Source: Dehalobacterium formicoaceticum (GTDB taxonomy: Bacteria; Bacillota; Dehalobacteriia; Dehalobacteriales; Dehalobacteriaceae). From it: DNA of 64,000 nucleotides. Every line of letters starts with the position of its first letter. The first letter of the stretch is position 1. The notes under the pieces were generated by a model, which was given only the letters and a program-made list of their open reading frames with translations, made no database searches and was not told the DNA's origin. Position numbers and translations under genes: made by a program. The stretch is from contig NZ_CP022121.1 of NCBI RefSeq assembly GCF_002224645.1, positions 2,238,501 to 2,302,500 of the forward strand, read 5' to 3'. Below are positions 53,357-63,849 of the stretch, in pieces.

Positions 53357-54758
53357 TCCCGTTACCCGGATCAGCGGATTCATGGAAATTCAAGCGGATA
53401 TTGAAAATAACCAGGTTGTGGATGCTAAAACAGCAGGACTGATGTTTCGTGGATTTGAAAAGATGCTAAATGGCAGGAATCCCTTTGATGCAGTATATTT
53501 CACCCAGCGTATTTGCGGAATTTGTTCAACTGCTCATTCTATGGCTTCCACTCTTGCCTTGGAGGATGCCCTTGGTGTTGTCCCATCTGAGCAGGGTAGA
53601 TACTTAAGAGACATTATCCATGGCTGCGAATTTCTGCAAAACCATATCCGCCATTTTTATCAATATACCATCCCGGATTTTGTGAAGCTGCCCGAAGATT
53701 ATCCCCTGTTTAAGGCAGATCATTATGATTTCAGACTGCCCAGAGAGAAGAATGACAGATTGGTCAAGGATTACTTTGATTCTCTGGATTTAAGCCGGAG
53801 TGCCCATGAAATGCTTGCTGTACTTGGCGGGAAAGCTCCCCATAATCATGGCGTGTTTATCGGTGGGATTACCACACAGGCAACCACTGATAAAATTATT
53901 AAAATAAAATCCATTCTGCATGCCATAGATAAATTTATTAATGATCGAATGCTCCCTGACGTAAATACCATTGCCGAGTATTATAGTGAGTATTTTTCTA
54001 TGGGAAGGGGTTATGGGAACCTTTTAAGCTTTGGCTGTTTCAATGGCTATCAGGATTTGGGAACTTTGTATGTGGATCCTCTTGTTTACACTGGGGGTAA
54101 AACAAGGGTATTCAATCCGGATGACATTACTGAAGAAATTGATTATGCCTGGTATCAGGACACACAAAAGGACACAAAAAATGGGGATAAACCTTTTGAA
54201 GCTGATCCGAGAGCTGATATGAACAAAGCTCAGGCATATTCATGGGTCAAGGCTCCCAGATATAACAATCTGCCCTTCGAGACTGGACCCTTGGCCAGGC
54301 TTTGGCTTTCCGGAGAATACAGAAATGGCATCTCAACCATGGACAGGACGATCGCCAGAGTATTAGAAGTTAGAAAGATCGCTTCAATTATGAATATCCT
54401 GATTGATAACCTGATACCTGGAGTATCAGTGCAAAAGGAGTATACTATTCCGGAAACAGCCATGGGAAAAGGTTTAATTGACACTACGAGAGGTGCTTTA
54501 GGGCATTGGTTGAGAGTGAATGATCAGGTTATTTCATTTTACCAGATCATCACCCCATCTGCCTGGAACCTTTCAACCCGAAGCAATAGTGAAGTGAAAG
54601 GAACTGCCGAAGAGGCGCTGATCGGTACCCCGATCAGGGATATTAATAATCCCATAGAAATAGGCAGAACAATCCGCTCTTTTGACCCTTGTATCTCTTG
54701 TGCGACTCATATTTATACGGGGGGCAAACATATCAACACAATACAAGTTGTACAGTAA
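53334..54758 (+). CDS. [NiFe] hydrogenase large subunit
   Basis: The 474-aa protein has RICGICSTAHS near the N-terminus and DPCISCATH near the C-terminus, the four Cys that bind nickel and iron. Fifteen residues after the last His form the tail removed by the maturation protease. The start is within AGAGAGGTTAATGATG. Together with the small subunit it makes a complete H2-converting module. No cytochrome b or other membrane subunit follows; transcription stops at a terminator. Confidence 0.95.
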   Translation: MTKKIVINPVTRISGFMEIQADIENNQVVDAKTAGLMFRGFEKMLNGRNPFDAVYFTQRICGICSTAHSMASTLALEDALGVVPSEQGRYLRDIIHGCEFLQNHIRHFYQYTIPDFVKLPEDYPLFKADHYDFRLPREKNDRLVKDYFDSLDLSRSAHEMLAVLGGKAPHNHGVFIGGITTQATTDKIIKIKSILHAIDKFINDRMLPDVNTIAEYYSEYFSMGRGYGNLLSFGCFNGYQDLGTLYVDPLVYTGGKTRVFNPDDITEEIDYAWYQDTQKDTKNGDKPFEADPRADMNKAQAYSWVKAPRYNNLPFETGPLARLWLSGEYRNGISTMDRTIARVLEVRKIASIMNILIDNLIPGVSVQKEYTIPETAMGKGLIDTTRGALGHWLRVNDQVISFYQIITPSAWNLSTRSNSEVKGTAEEALIGTPIRDINNPIEIGRTIRSFDPCISCATHIYTGGKHINTIQVVQ

Positions 54759-54781
54759 GTACCATGATTTAAAACCTTAAA

Positions 54782-54824
54782 AACAGCTTGCTATGTTAGT
54801 TTTTAATTAACAAGCAAGCTGTTT
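54782..54824 (+). terminator. Terminator of hydrogenase operon
   Basis: The stem AACAGCTTGCT / AGCAAGCTGTT is followed by TTTT. Confidence 0.85.
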
Positions 54825-55013
54825 TGAAATTTGTAGACTGTCTTAGATGTTGAATGTCAATAAGTTGATAATCTGGTGTCATGAAAATCTGGTGTCAGGC
54901 ACGATAAGTTTTAAAGCACCACCCGTTCTCTTATCGAGGCTTTAGTTGTTCAGTGGTATAGTCTTAACATAGTGTACCCAAACATATTATATATCATATT
55001 ATAACCCTTCAAT
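54825..55013. other. Intergenic region after hydrogenase operon
   Basis: The region contains a short direct repeat (aatctggtgtcatgaa, aatctggtgtcaggca) and no gene. Confidence 0.4.
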
Positions 55014-55478
55014 TTAGTTCTGATTAGGGAATTTTATATATATGGTTGCCTCAGTTTCAGACGTTTTTTCCCAAGTTACAGTGCCATTTAGTACTTCTGA
55101 GATTAATCTTATGGGAACATAGAATATCCCTGTTGTGGTATCAAATGATGGTGCTTGAAGTAACTTAACAATATTACCATTTACATCGGCATCCAAAGAA
55201 TTATGAGTTAACTTAATGATTGTATTACCTTTAGTTGCCGTTACTGTTTTTGTTTTACCATCCCATAAAAGAGTCATATTGTATTTTTCAAATATTGGCC
55301 TACATGGAACTACAGTTACATCTTTAACACAAGATGTATAGATATCCAACTTTTCGTCATTTACATAAACACTAGGATGCACGCTAGGGGGGTAGTCAGC
55401 ATTGGCAATACTTATACCACTGTATAGAAAGAGTGTGCAAAAGGTCAATATTATAAAAAGATTACGAGTGTTTTTCAT
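55014..55478 (-). CDS. Secreted protein with copper-amine-oxidase N-terminal-like domain
   Basis: A signal peptide (about 1-27) is followed by a single stalk domain of the copper amine oxidase N1 type, with VYVNDEKLDIYTSCVKDV, VPCRPIFEKYNMTLLWDG, TKTVTATKG and YVPIRLISEVLNGTVTW. In clostridia these domains attach surface proteins to the wall or sit alone. It is 154 aa long and has no other domain. A bidirectional terminator separates it from the next secreted protein gene. Confidence 0.85.
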   Translation of the reverse strand: MKNTRNLFIILTFCTLFLYSGISIANADYPPSVHPSVYVNDEKLDIYTSCVKDVTVVPCRPIFEKYNMTLLWDGKTKTVTATKGNTIIKLTHNSLDADVNGNIVKLLQAPSFDTTTGIFYVPIRLISEVLNGTVTWEKTSETEATIYIKFPNQN

Positions 55479-55498
55479 ATTTCATCCTCCAGTCTTGG

Positions 55499-55532
55499 GT
55501 AAAAATCACACCATATTAAGTGTGATTTTTAC
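55499..55532. terminator. Bidirectional terminator
   Basis: AAAAATCACA / TGTGATTTTT arms with a 10-nt loop stand between two minus-strand genes. Confidence 0.75.
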
Positions 55533-55551
55533 CCTTATTATACCATTATTC

Positions 55552-56694
55552 TTAAAATTGATAAATACTAGAGTCAACAACAATAGTTACATTATTGCTA
55601 CTTCTAGTCACAGAAGCATGGTCTTGCTCTGGAGTAGGAAAGTATGTACTTGAAACAGCAACACCATCAACCTTAATGTTTGAAAATACTGCTTTGTTTT
55701 TCCCTGTATTATCTGTGGATACAACAGTTGATAATAACTTCCAGGTAGTTATTTGTGAAAGATTACAACTGCTGGATGACTCCATTATTGTTATATTATG
55801 AGTGTCTGCTAGTGTAGTGCCGTGCCTTGTTGGGCATATAGTTGTTCCATCAACTTTCATTCTGACTTTACCGTTGTAGTTATACCAGAAGTACATTACA
55901 GGGGCAGATCCTGGTTTATATCCATTGTGATATTGTCCCTCTTGATGTAAGGTGTCAGGAAATATGATTGAATATTGTTGCCATGAGTCTATACCTATCT
56001 TCTTTTTAAGTACTATTAATGGTTTCCAGCCACTAGCATTAGATTGTGGGCCGAGATTATTATAGAGTTGCAATCCCATATCTGCCGCCCAAGAGCCTAT
56101 ACCATTATTACCTGAAAGGGTATATTCAAACCCACCATAATTATATGGTGCATACTTTGTTAAATCAGTGCTTACTTGAGAACTTGTTGGAAGAGTCATT
56201 TGAGTACTCAAGTAACTTCCACTTGTCCCTGTTTTTGTAACTTTTTGCTTACCGCCAACTCCGTCTGAAATGAAATCCGTTTGAGTAGCCATTGGTGTTA
56301 TTGTACTATCGAAAGATTGAACTTGGACAGCAATATCCTGCTGGTCAATGTCATATACGATTAATTCAGGATCAGAATTCAAAGACTCTTCATAAAAGTA
56401 ATAATTATCTTCATCAAATGTTACATAATCGTATGTTGTACCATTATTACTTGCATTTTTTTCAGCTTGATTAGTTTTAGATTTTTCTTCCGCAATGGCA
56501 TCTTTTGCATTTTTTAGCATCATTTCTAGTATTGAATCTGAAACTTTTACTGATTCCTGGTGTATAACCTTAACTGTTTTACCATTGGTTCCCTTTAAAC
56601 TTTCAACTGGTTCAGTTGAAACCGCAAATACTGAGATCGAAAAAGTACTTAAACACAGCAGAGAAATAGCAAGTAGAATTTTCAACTTTTTCAT
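55552..56694 (-). CDS. Secreted protein, possibly YrpD-like
   Basis: The 380-aa protein has a signal peptide (LLAISLLCLSTFSISVFA), a charged helical part (about 45-85) and a C-terminal beta-rich domain with FEYTLSGNNGIGSWAADMGLQ and PVMYFWYNYNGKVRM. The second half reminds me of Bacillus YrpD-type secreted proteins, but this is from memory. It has two Cys that could form a disulfide. It is probably exported to the cell surface or medium. Confidence 0.75.
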   Translation of the reverse strand: MKKLKILLAISLLCLSTFSISVFAVSTEPVESLKGTNGKTVKVIHQESVKVSDSILEMMLKNAKDAIAEEKSKTNQAEKNASNNGTTYDYVTFDEDNYYFYEESLNSDPELIVYDIDQQDIAVQVQSFDSTITPMATQTDFISDGVGGKQKVTKTGTSGSYLSTQMTLPTSSQVSTDLTKYAPYNYGGFEYTLSGNNGIGSWAADMGLQLYNNLGPQSNASGWKPLIVLKKKIGIDSWQQYSIIFPDTLHQEGQYHNGYKPGSAPVMYFWYNYNGKVRMKVDGTTICPTRHGTTLADTHNITIMESSSSCNLSQITTWKLLSTVVSTDNTGKNKAVFSNIKVDGVAVSSTYFPTPEQDHASVTRSSNNVTIVVDSSIYQF

Positions 56695-57011
56695 AAATTA
56701 ATTTCAACTCCTTTAAATAATTTATTTTGAACGCTGGACAGCTACTCAAACTTAGGAATTGATAATAGTTACGTTATGATGATGTAATTATTGCCGAATT
56801 ACAAAACGTCAGGGTGTTACAGCATCACGAGGCATCCTTGTTCAGGGTATCTTGTTATTTTCTTCATTATATCAGAATCAAAATAAAAAGATTGTCGGAA
56901 TATGTACAAAAAGTAAATTTTTTCAGTATTTTCAAACTAACTTTCGTCTAGATAAGCCTAAAACCCTTACGGTTTCCGGTTTCGTTAATTTAACACTACA
57001 GCGTAATTTAT
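56695..57011. other. Intergenic region upstream of secreted-protein gene
   Basis: The gap is AT-rich and without visible gene. It should contain the promoter of the minus-strand secreted-protein gene, which I could not fix. Confidence 0.4.
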
Positions 57012-57184
57012 TTATTCACTAATACAGCCGGCTAATTTCTTTAAGCTGTGGGATTTGTACGCGCAATAATTACGACGAAGATGATAGTCTACAATTCTTA
57101 AGGCCTTTTGTATTATTTTTTCGTCACATGACAGGGCTGCAACAACAAGCAATAGAGCCATCGGATGAGTTAAGACCGGACTTT
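57012..57184 (-). pseudogene. Possible gene 3' fragment cut by IS21 copy 1
   Basis: Reading on the minus strand from the IS border gives 56 open codons (KSPVLTHPMALLLVVAALSC to LKKLAGCISE) and a stop. The residue mix looks coding, but 56 codons can be open by chance. I do not recognise the protein. If real, it lost its 5' part to the insertion. Confidence 0.3.
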
Positions 57185-57387
57185 TGTATTTGTCAACTTA
57201 AAATTAGGCCATATAGTCATTTAATTTTCGGCCACTAAGAAAAAAAATTTAGTCGTTTCATAAGCATATTTAGTTTTCAAAGAGCATTGTTTCACGATGA
57301 ATGCTAACGCGCTATCGCTTGTTACACCCTGTATAAATGTTTATCAAAAACATGATAAACCTTTATACAGGGTTATTGTTTTTTTCT

Positions 57388-58167
57388 TCATGCCAGTTGC
57401 TGTTGTTGTAACCACTCCTTCGTTTCTTTCATGCGGTACGAGTTTCCATTCATGTTGACGATGTATGACTGATGCGTCAACCGGTCAATCATGGCCGCCG
57501 TCATCACGGGATCCTGAAAAATTTCACCCCATCGTTCGAAGGATAAGTTGGTTGTGATGATTGTCGATTTGCGACCAGCCCTCAGCGACAAATGGGTAAA
57601 CAATAATTCAGATCCTTCCTTATCAAAAGATATATAACCCATTTCATCGGCAATAACCAAATCATATTTTTCAAAGCGGTTCTGGAAGGCTCGAAGAGTT
57701 TGCTCTGCTCGGCATTCTTTAATCCGGTTAATGAGGAGGGGAACAGTTGTAAACCATACTTTATATCCCTCCAGGCAGGCCTTTAAGCCTAGCCCAATAC
57801 TCACATGCGTCTTGCCTGTTCCCGGGTTCCCCGCCAGAATAATGTTGCGCCCCTCCTGAATAAACTCTAATGTTTTCAGCTGCTTTAACTTCTTTTGGGC
57901 ATCATCTGGCAAATCCGCGATGACCAAATCTTCAAGGTACTTTTTATGTGTAAATTCAGCCAGACGAATGCGATTATGCCGCGAGGCTTCCCGACGAGCA
58001 TCACATTCCTTCTCCAGTAACTGCGCCAGAAATGCTTCATAACTGGCATCCTGCTGCGTTGACTCCCGAACTTGCTCATCCAAATGCTTACGAATCATAG
58101 GGAGTCTCAGTTCTTTGCTATATTCCAATATCGCTTCCTTAAACGCCTTGCGCGGCGCGTTACTCAT
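57388..58167 (-). CDS. istB: IS21 helper ATPase IstB (copy 1)
   Basis: The 259-aa AAA+ ATPase related to DnaC has Walker A AGNPGTGKTH, Walker B DLVIADEMGYISF and a sensor segment STIITTNLSF. IstB helps the transposase choose and capture the target. It overlaps istA by 4 bp. Confidence 0.96.
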   Translation of the reverse strand: MSNAPRKAFKEAILEYSKELRLPMIRKHLDEQVRESTQQDASYEAFLAQLLEKECDARREASRHNRIRLAEFTHKKYLEDLVIADLPDDAQKKLKQLKTLEFIQEGRNIILAGNPGTGKTHVSIGLGLKACLEGYKVWFTTVPLLINRIKECRAEQTLRAFQNRFEKYDLVIADEMGYISFDKEGSELLFTHLSLRAGRKSTIITTNLSFERWGEIFQDPVMTAAMIDRLTHQSYIVNMNGNSYRMKETKEWLQQQQLA

Positions 58168-59753
58168 GCAACGTCCTCCTTTGCTTTTGGTGTATGGGTA
58201 TCAAACATGTCATCGTACATGCGAAGCTGCTGTGCTGACCGCTCTACAATCTCTTTTCCCGTTTTCGAGAGATTTGGTTGAACAACAGGCATCGCGTCAC
58301 GATTCCTAGCACAAAGCACTTTAATTTTATCCGTAGTCACTTGAGCCGGATGAATTTTCTCCAGCTCCCGAATAGCTTGCTCGACTTCCGCAAATGGGAC
58401 ATCGTCTCGAATATATTGCAATAGCTGTATAAATTCCTTGTCTTGTTTGGTATAATATGTTTCGTATATTTCTTTTATCCTTTTAGGAGCCTGCTGCCAT
58501 GCCGCACTACCGGCAAATGCACCAGGTTTTTTCCTTAGCGTATCCAAATAATGATTCAGATCAAGCCGCCACTCGTGGTTGCCGGTTAATCGCACATGCT
58601 CCGCTACCAAGGATTCCTGATGGAAGCATCGCACCCGGGTCGCATATGCTTTAATCATGATCGATTCACCTACCAAATGATCCGGTACTGAGTAACGATT
58701 CTGATCAACGATGATGGTGGAATATTTGTTCACCCGTCCATAAATCACGCGAGCTGCATCAAATGGTGGAAGGGTGGGCAGCAATGCGGGGCGCTCTTCT
58801 TCCAATCGTTCCTCCGCCGTCTGGCCGTTGTACTCATCATGGGACTTACGATTACGCTTAGTGCACACATCCTGCAAATATTGATTTGCCTCCTCCAGGG
58901 ATTCAAATTCGTCCCGAAAAGCGAAGGCTTTTCGGCGAACGACCTCGACGCTTCGCTCCACATGACCTTTTTCGTTGCCCTTGCGAATATTGCAAAACCG
59001 ATACTGAAAACCATAGTAGAGCGACAATTGAAGCAATCCTTGCGTCGGCTCCTTCTCCGTTCCAATAAACCTTTTCACCGCGACTTTCATGTTATCGTAC
59101 ACCATGGTACGATACACTTGGCCGATATGCTGGAAAAACAGGGCGTGTGCTTCCTGAAAACACTCTGTTGTTTGTTTGGTGAACAGATAAGCAAAGCGAT
59201 AGTTCCCGTAAGCCGTTGTGAATACGGCCATCTGAAAAACTTGAAATTTTCCATTAATTTTTAGTTTAACCTCACCCCAATCAAATTCGCAAATGTCTCC
59301 AAGTTCATACAGAGCCTTAATAAACGCTTCCTTTGGTTTCCGTTCCAAGCTTCTAATGGTTCGAAGAACGGTACTGTAACTTAGTTGAGTACCCTCGGCT
59401 TCCAGTGCTTCAAAGATATCAATGGCTTTTTTTTGCTGCTTGTGCCGCCCCTGATTTCGCTTAGTTTCATTCTCGTCAAGATAGAACTGGATCCTGTTCA
59501 CAACCTCGTCAGTCATTTTTCTTTTGGGTCGAATGCCCACAGTATACTTGGGGGCAGAAGTGAGGGTGTCGACTAGTGCCTGGATATCTGCCGACCCGCT
59601 CGACAATAATTGCTGTCTCCCTTCCTCATATTGTCCAATGTACTTTCCTACGGTGTCCCGATTGATCCCTGTTATTTTCGCAATTTCCCGGCGCGATTTC
59701 CCTTCATGAATATGCATCATTAAAATTTGTTGCTTGATGTTCATTGTGATCAT
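58164..59753 (-). CDS. istA: IS21 transposase IstA (copy 1)
   Basis: The 529-aa transposase has an N-terminal HTH (MMHIHEGKSRREIAKITGIN) and a DDE integrase core with CEFDWGEVKLKI, VYDNMKVAV and the Glu in NEKGHVERSVE. It is full length, so the element may be active. Confidence 0.96.
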   Translation of the reverse strand: MITMNIKQQILMMHIHEGKSRREIAKITGINRDTVGKYIGQYEEGRQQLLSSGSADIQALVDTLTSAPKYTVGIRPKRKMTDEVVNRIQFYLDENETKRNQGRHKQQKKAIDIFEALEAEGTQLSYSTVLRTIRSLERKPKEAFIKALYELGDICEFDWGEVKLKINGKFQVFQMAVFTTAYGNYRFAYLFTKQTTECFQEAHALFFQHIGQVYRTMVYDNMKVAVKRFIGTEKEPTQGLLQLSLYYGFQYRFCNIRKGNEKGHVERSVEVVRRKAFAFRDEFESLEEANQYLQDVCTKRNRKSHDEYNGQTAEERLEEERPALLPTLPPFDAARVIYGRVNKYSTIIVDQNRYSVPDHLVGESIMIKAYATRVRCFHQESLVAEHVRLTGNHEWRLDLNHYLDTLRKKPGAFAGSAAWQQAPKRIKEIYETYYTKQDKEFIQLLQYIRDDVPFAEVEQAIRELEKIHPAQVTTDKIKVLCARNRDAMPVVQPNLSKTGKEIVERSAQQLRMYDDMFDTHTPKAKEDVA

Positions 59754-59855
59754 CTCTCCCAGCCCCTACCTGTTGAATTTCCTCTCAAGTAGGTTAATCT
59801 ATTGTGGCCGGTTTTTCAATGACTACGGTGGCCTACTATTAGATTACCATAGACA

Positions 59856-60866
59856 AAATACAGTGACCTGCTTGAAATCGATGAGCTACAAAATATGGAG
59901 TACTTCAAAACACCAAGAGGGAGCCTTTTTAAGCTTACTCAAGAGGAATATGAGGCTATTATGGACTTGGTTAAAGAAGAGGAGCCTGCAGGTCCAAAAG
60001 GTTTATTAGAATTGTACTCCAAGGAAGACTTTTTAAATGAAGTATTTATTTCAGAACAACAATATGGTGAAATTGCAATTCTCCTGAATAGAAAGAAAAA
60101 CATAATATTGCAGGGGGCACCTGGGGTCGGAAAGACCTTTGCTGCAAAAAGGCTAGCTTATTCACTGATGGGATCTGTTGATGATTCAAGAATAGAAATG
60201 GTTCAGTTCCATCAAAACTATTCCTATGAAGACTTTGTTATGGGGTTTAGACCGGTTGAAGGTGGAGGCTTTGAACTTAGAAACGGTATTTTCCATCAGT
60301 TCTGTATAAAGGCTGCTAATGACCCTAACCGGGATTATTACTTTATTATTGATGAGATAAACAGGGGGAATTTAAGTAAAATTTTCGGTGAGCTTCTAAT
60401 GCTTATTGAAAATGATAAGCGTGGCTCAAAGTTTGCGGTTCCCCTTACATACAAACCGGACAGCCGTTTTTATGTACCACAGAACATATTTATTATCGGA
60501 ATGATGAATACTGCCGATCGTTCTCTGGCGATGATTGATTATGCCCTTAGAAGAAGGTTCTGTTTTATCGAGATTGAGCCAGCTTTTAATACACAATCAT
60601 TTAGAAAGCATCTGGTGGACAGTGGAATTCATGTGGACTTAATAGAAAAGATTATCAGCAGGCTGAACTATTTAAATAGTCAAATTTCATCCGACAGTAA
60701 TTTAGGCAGAGGATTTAGAATCGGACACAGTTATTTCTGTAATCCTTCCACAGATGAGAACTGGTATCAGAGTGTTATTGAATATGAAATCAACCCACTT
60801 ATCGCGGAATACTGGTTCGACAACGAAGAGAAGGCACAGGAGTACATGGATTACTTGCTGGGGTGA
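59856..60866 (+). pseudogene. mcrB: McrB-type restriction NTPase, N-terminus lost
   Basis: The frame is open right from the IS border (TKYSDLLEIDELQN before the first ATG at 59895). It gives the AAA+ domain of McrB: QGAPGVGKTFAAK, IIDEINRGNLSKIFGE, and the McrB signature MMNTADRSLAMID, followed by arginine-finger LRRRF. The N-terminal modified-DNA-binding domain is missing, so it was cut by the insertion. McrBC cleaves DNA with methylated cytosine. The NTPase part might still be translated from the ATG. Confidence 0.85.
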
Positions 60867-60871
60867 TATGA

Positions 60872-61279
60872 ATGGCAAATGAGATACCGATCCGTAATAT
60901 ATACTATATGCTCAGCTATGTTTATGATGTCTTAAAGGAAGGGGACAATGTCCATTTATCAAATGAGGAATTTGATAACATCTATGACCTCTTCGGAAAG
61001 ATTCTCGTAAATGGATTGAATCTTCTAATTAAACGTGGTTTCAACAGGGAATATATCTGTGTGTCCGATGAACTGCCTGTGCTCAGGGGGAAAATAGCCG
61101 TAAATGACACTTTGAAAAGACAGAGCTTTATTCTTGGTAAGCTTAGCTGTGAATATGATGAGCTTTCCCCGAATGTTTTGTTTAATCAGATCATAAAGGC
61201 ATCAATCATTACGCTTATTAACTATAAAGAGCTGGATAAGCAGATAAAAGAGCAGCTTATTTATATTAACAGATATTTT
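60872..61279 (+). pseudogene. mcrC: McrC, C-terminus lost
   Basis: The gene starts 5 bp after the mcrB stop. Its first 136 codons (IPIRNIYYMLSYVYDVLKEG, LPVLRGKIAVNDTL, FNQIIKASIITLINY) match the N-terminal part of McrC-type proteins. The PD-(D/E)xK nuclease domain is absent because IS21 copy 2 interrupts the frame after NRYF. The system cannot cut DNA. Confidence 0.85.
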
Positions 61280-61483
61280 TGTATTTGTCAACTTAAAATT
61301 AGGCCATATAGTCATTTAATTTTCGGCCACTAAGAAAAAAAAATTTAGTCGTTTCATAAGCATATTTAGTTTTCAAAGAGCATTGTTTCACGATGAATGC
61401 TAACGCGCTATCGCTTGTTACACCCTGTATAAATGTTTATCAAAAACATGATAAACCTTTATACAGGGTTATTGTTTTTTTCT

Positions 61484-62263
61484 TCATGCCAGTTGCTGTT
61501 GTTGTAACCACTCCTTCGTTTCTTTCATGCGGTACGAGTTTCCATTCATGTTGACGATGTATGACTGATGCGTCAACCGGTCAATCATGGCCGCCGTCAT
61601 CACGGGATCCTGAAAAATTTCACCCCATCGTTCGAAGGATAAGTTGGTTGTGATGATTGTCGATTTGCGACCAGCCCTCAGCGACAAATGGGTAAACAAT
61701 AATTCAGATCCTTCCTTATCAAAAGATATATAACCCATTTCATCGGCAATAACCAAATCATATTTTTCAAAGCGGTTCTGGAAGGCTCGAAGAGTTTGCT
61801 CTGCTCGGCATTCTTTAATCCGGTTAATGAGGAGGGGAACAGTTGTAAACCATACTTTATATCCCTCCAGGCAGGCCTTTAAGCCTAGCCCAATACTCAC
61901 ATGCGTCTTGCCTGTTCCCGGGTTCCCCGCCAGAATAATGTTGCGCCCCTCCTGAATAAACTCTAATGTTTTCAGCTGCTTTAACTTCTTTTGGGCATCA
62001 TCTGGCAAATCCGCGATGACCAAATCTTCAAGGTACTTTTTATGTGTAAATTCAGCCAGACGAATGCGATTATGCCGCGAGGCTTCCCGACGAGCATCAC
62101 ATTCCTTCTCCAGTAACTGCGCCAGAAATGCTTCATAACTGGCATCCTGCTGCGTTGACTCCCGAACTTGCTCATCCAAATGCTTACGAATCATAGGGAG
62201 TCTCAGTTCTTTGCTATATTCCAATATCGCTTCCTTAAACGCCTTGCGCGGCGCGTTACTCAT
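61484..62263 (-). CDS. istB: IS21 helper ATPase IstB (copy 2)
   Basis: The protein is identical to IstB of copy 1 over all 259 residues, with the same Walker motifs and 4-bp overlap with istA. Confidence 0.96.
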   Translation of the reverse strand: MSNAPRKAFKEAILEYSKELRLPMIRKHLDEQVRESTQQDASYEAFLAQLLEKECDARREASRHNRIRLAEFTHKKYLEDLVIADLPDDAQKKLKQLKTLEFIQEGRNIILAGNPGTGKTHVSIGLGLKACLEGYKVWFTTVPLLINRIKECRAEQTLRAFQNRFEKYDLVIADEMGYISFDKEGSELLFTHLSLRAGRKSTIITTNLSFERWGEIFQDPVMTAAMIDRLTHQSYIVNMNGNSYRMKETKEWLQQQQLA

Positions 62264-63849
62264 GCAACGTCCTCCTTTGCTTTTGGTGTATGGGTATCAA
62301 ACATGTCATCGTACATGCGAAGCTGCTGTGCTGACCGCTCTACAATCTCTTTTCCCGTTTTCGAGAGATTTGGTTGAACAACAGGCATCGCGTCACGATT
62401 CCTAGCACAAAGCACTTTAATTTTATCCGTAGTCACTTGAGCCGGATGAATTTTCTCCAGCTCCCGAATAGCTTGCTCGACTTCCGCAAATGGGACATCG
62501 TCTCGAATATATTGCAATAGCTGTATAAATTCCTTGTCTTGTTTGGTATAATATGTTTCGTATATTTCTTTTATCCTTTTAGGAGCCTGCTGCCATGCCG
62601 CACTACCGGCAAATGCACCAGGTTTTTTCCTTAGCGTATCCAAATAATGATTCAGATCAAGCCGCCACTCGTGGTTGCCGGTTAATCGCACATGCTCCGC
62701 TACCAAGGATTCCTGATGGAAGCATCGCACCCGGGTCGCATATGCTTTAATCATGATCGATTCACCTACCAAATGATCCGGTACTGAGTAACGATTCTGA
62801 TCAACGATGATGGTGGAATATTTGTTCACCCGTCCATAAATCACGCGAGCTGCATCAAATGGTGGAAGGGTGGGCAGCAATGCGGGGCGCTCTTCTTCCA
62901 ATCGTTCCTCCGCCGTCTGGCCGTTGTACTCATCATGGGACTTACGATTACGCTTAGTGCACACATCCTGCAAATATTGATTTGCCTCCTCCAGGGATTC
63001 AAATTCGTCCCGAAAAGCGAAGGCTTTTCGGCGAACGACCTCGACGCTTCGCTCCACATGACCTTTTTCGTTGCCCTTGCGAATATTGCAAAACCGATAC
63101 TGAAAACCATAGTAGAGCGACAATTGAAGCAATCCTTGCGTCGGCTCCTTCTCCGTTCCAATAAACCTTTTCACCGCGACTTTCATGTTATCGTACACCA
63201 TGGTACGATACACTTGGCCGATATGCTGGAAAAACAGGGCGTGTGCTTCCTGAAAACACTCTGTTGTTTGTTTGGTGAACAGATAAGCAAAGCGATAGTT
63301 CCCGTAAGCCGTTGTGAATACGGCCATCTGAAAAACTTGAAATTTTCCATTAATTTTTAGTTTAACCTCACCCCAATCAAATTCGCAAATGTCTCCAAGT
63401 TCATACAGAGCCTTAATAAACGCTTCCTTTGGTTTCCGTTCCAAGCTTCTAATGGTTCGAAGAACGGTACTGTAACTTAGTTGAGTACCCTCGGCTTCCA
63501 GTGCTTCAAAGATATCAATGGCTTTTTTTTGCTGCTTGTGCCGCCCCTGATTTCGCTTAGTTTCATTCTCGTCAAGATAGAACTGGATCCTGTTCACAAC
63601 CTCGTCAGTCATTTTTCTTTTGGGTCGAATGCCCACAGTATACTTGGGGGCAGAAGTGAGGGTGTCGACTAGTGCCTGGATATCTGCCGACCCGCTCGAC
63701 AATAATTGCTGTCTCCCTTCCTCATATTGTCCAATGTACTTTCCTACGGTGTCCCGATTGATCCCTGTTATTTTCGCAATTTCCCGGCGCGATTTCCCTT
63801 CATGAATATGCATCATTAAAATTTGTTGCTTGATGTTCATTGTGATCAT
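62260..63849 (-). CDS. istA: IS21 transposase IstA (copy 2)
   Basis: The protein is identical to IstA of copy 1 over all 529 residues, including the DDE motifs. Identity of both genes points to very recent duplication. Confidence 0.96.
   Translation of the reverse strand: MITMNIKQQILMMHIHEGKSRREIAKITGINRDTVGKYIGQYEEGRQQLLSSGSADIQALVDTLTSAPKYTVGIRPKRKMTDEVVNRIQFYLDENETKRNQGRHKQQKKAIDIFEALEAEGTQLSYSTVLRTIRSLERKPKEAFIKALYELGDICEFDWGEVKLKINGKFQVFQMAVFTTAYGNYRFAYLFTKQTTECFQEAHALFFQHIGQVYRTMVYDNMKVAVKRFIGTEKEPTQGLLQLSLYYGFQYRFCNIRKGNEKGHVERSVEVVRRKAFAFRDEFESLEEANQYLQDVCTKRNRKSHDEYNGQTAEERLEEERPALLPTLPPFDAARVIYGRVNKYSTIIVDQNRYSVPDHLVGESIMIKAYATRVRCFHQESLVAEHVRLTGNHEWRLDLNHYLDTLRKKPGAFAGSAAWQQAPKRIKEIYETYYTKQDKEFIQLLQYIRDDVPFAEVEQAIRELEKIHPAQVTTDKIKVLCARNRDAMPVVQPNLSKTGKEIVERSAQQLRMYDDMFDTHTPKAKEDVA

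Larger units (their letters stand above)
57185..59855 (-). mobile_element. IS21-family element, copy 1
   Basis: istA and istB overlap by 4 bp and lie between TGTC...GACA ends. The sequence is identical to copy 2 except for one A in a poly-A run. The shared left part starts about 6-9 bp before TGTC, so the exact end is uncertain by this amount. A long hairpin (CCCTGTATAAA... / ...TTTATACAGGG, 57327-57374) lies after istB. Confidence 0.9.

Noticed and set aside
57185-59855. A normal short target duplication for IS21 copy 1 alone
   Set aside because: Left flank (ACTTT) and right flank (AAATA) differ, so a simple single insertion is not supported.
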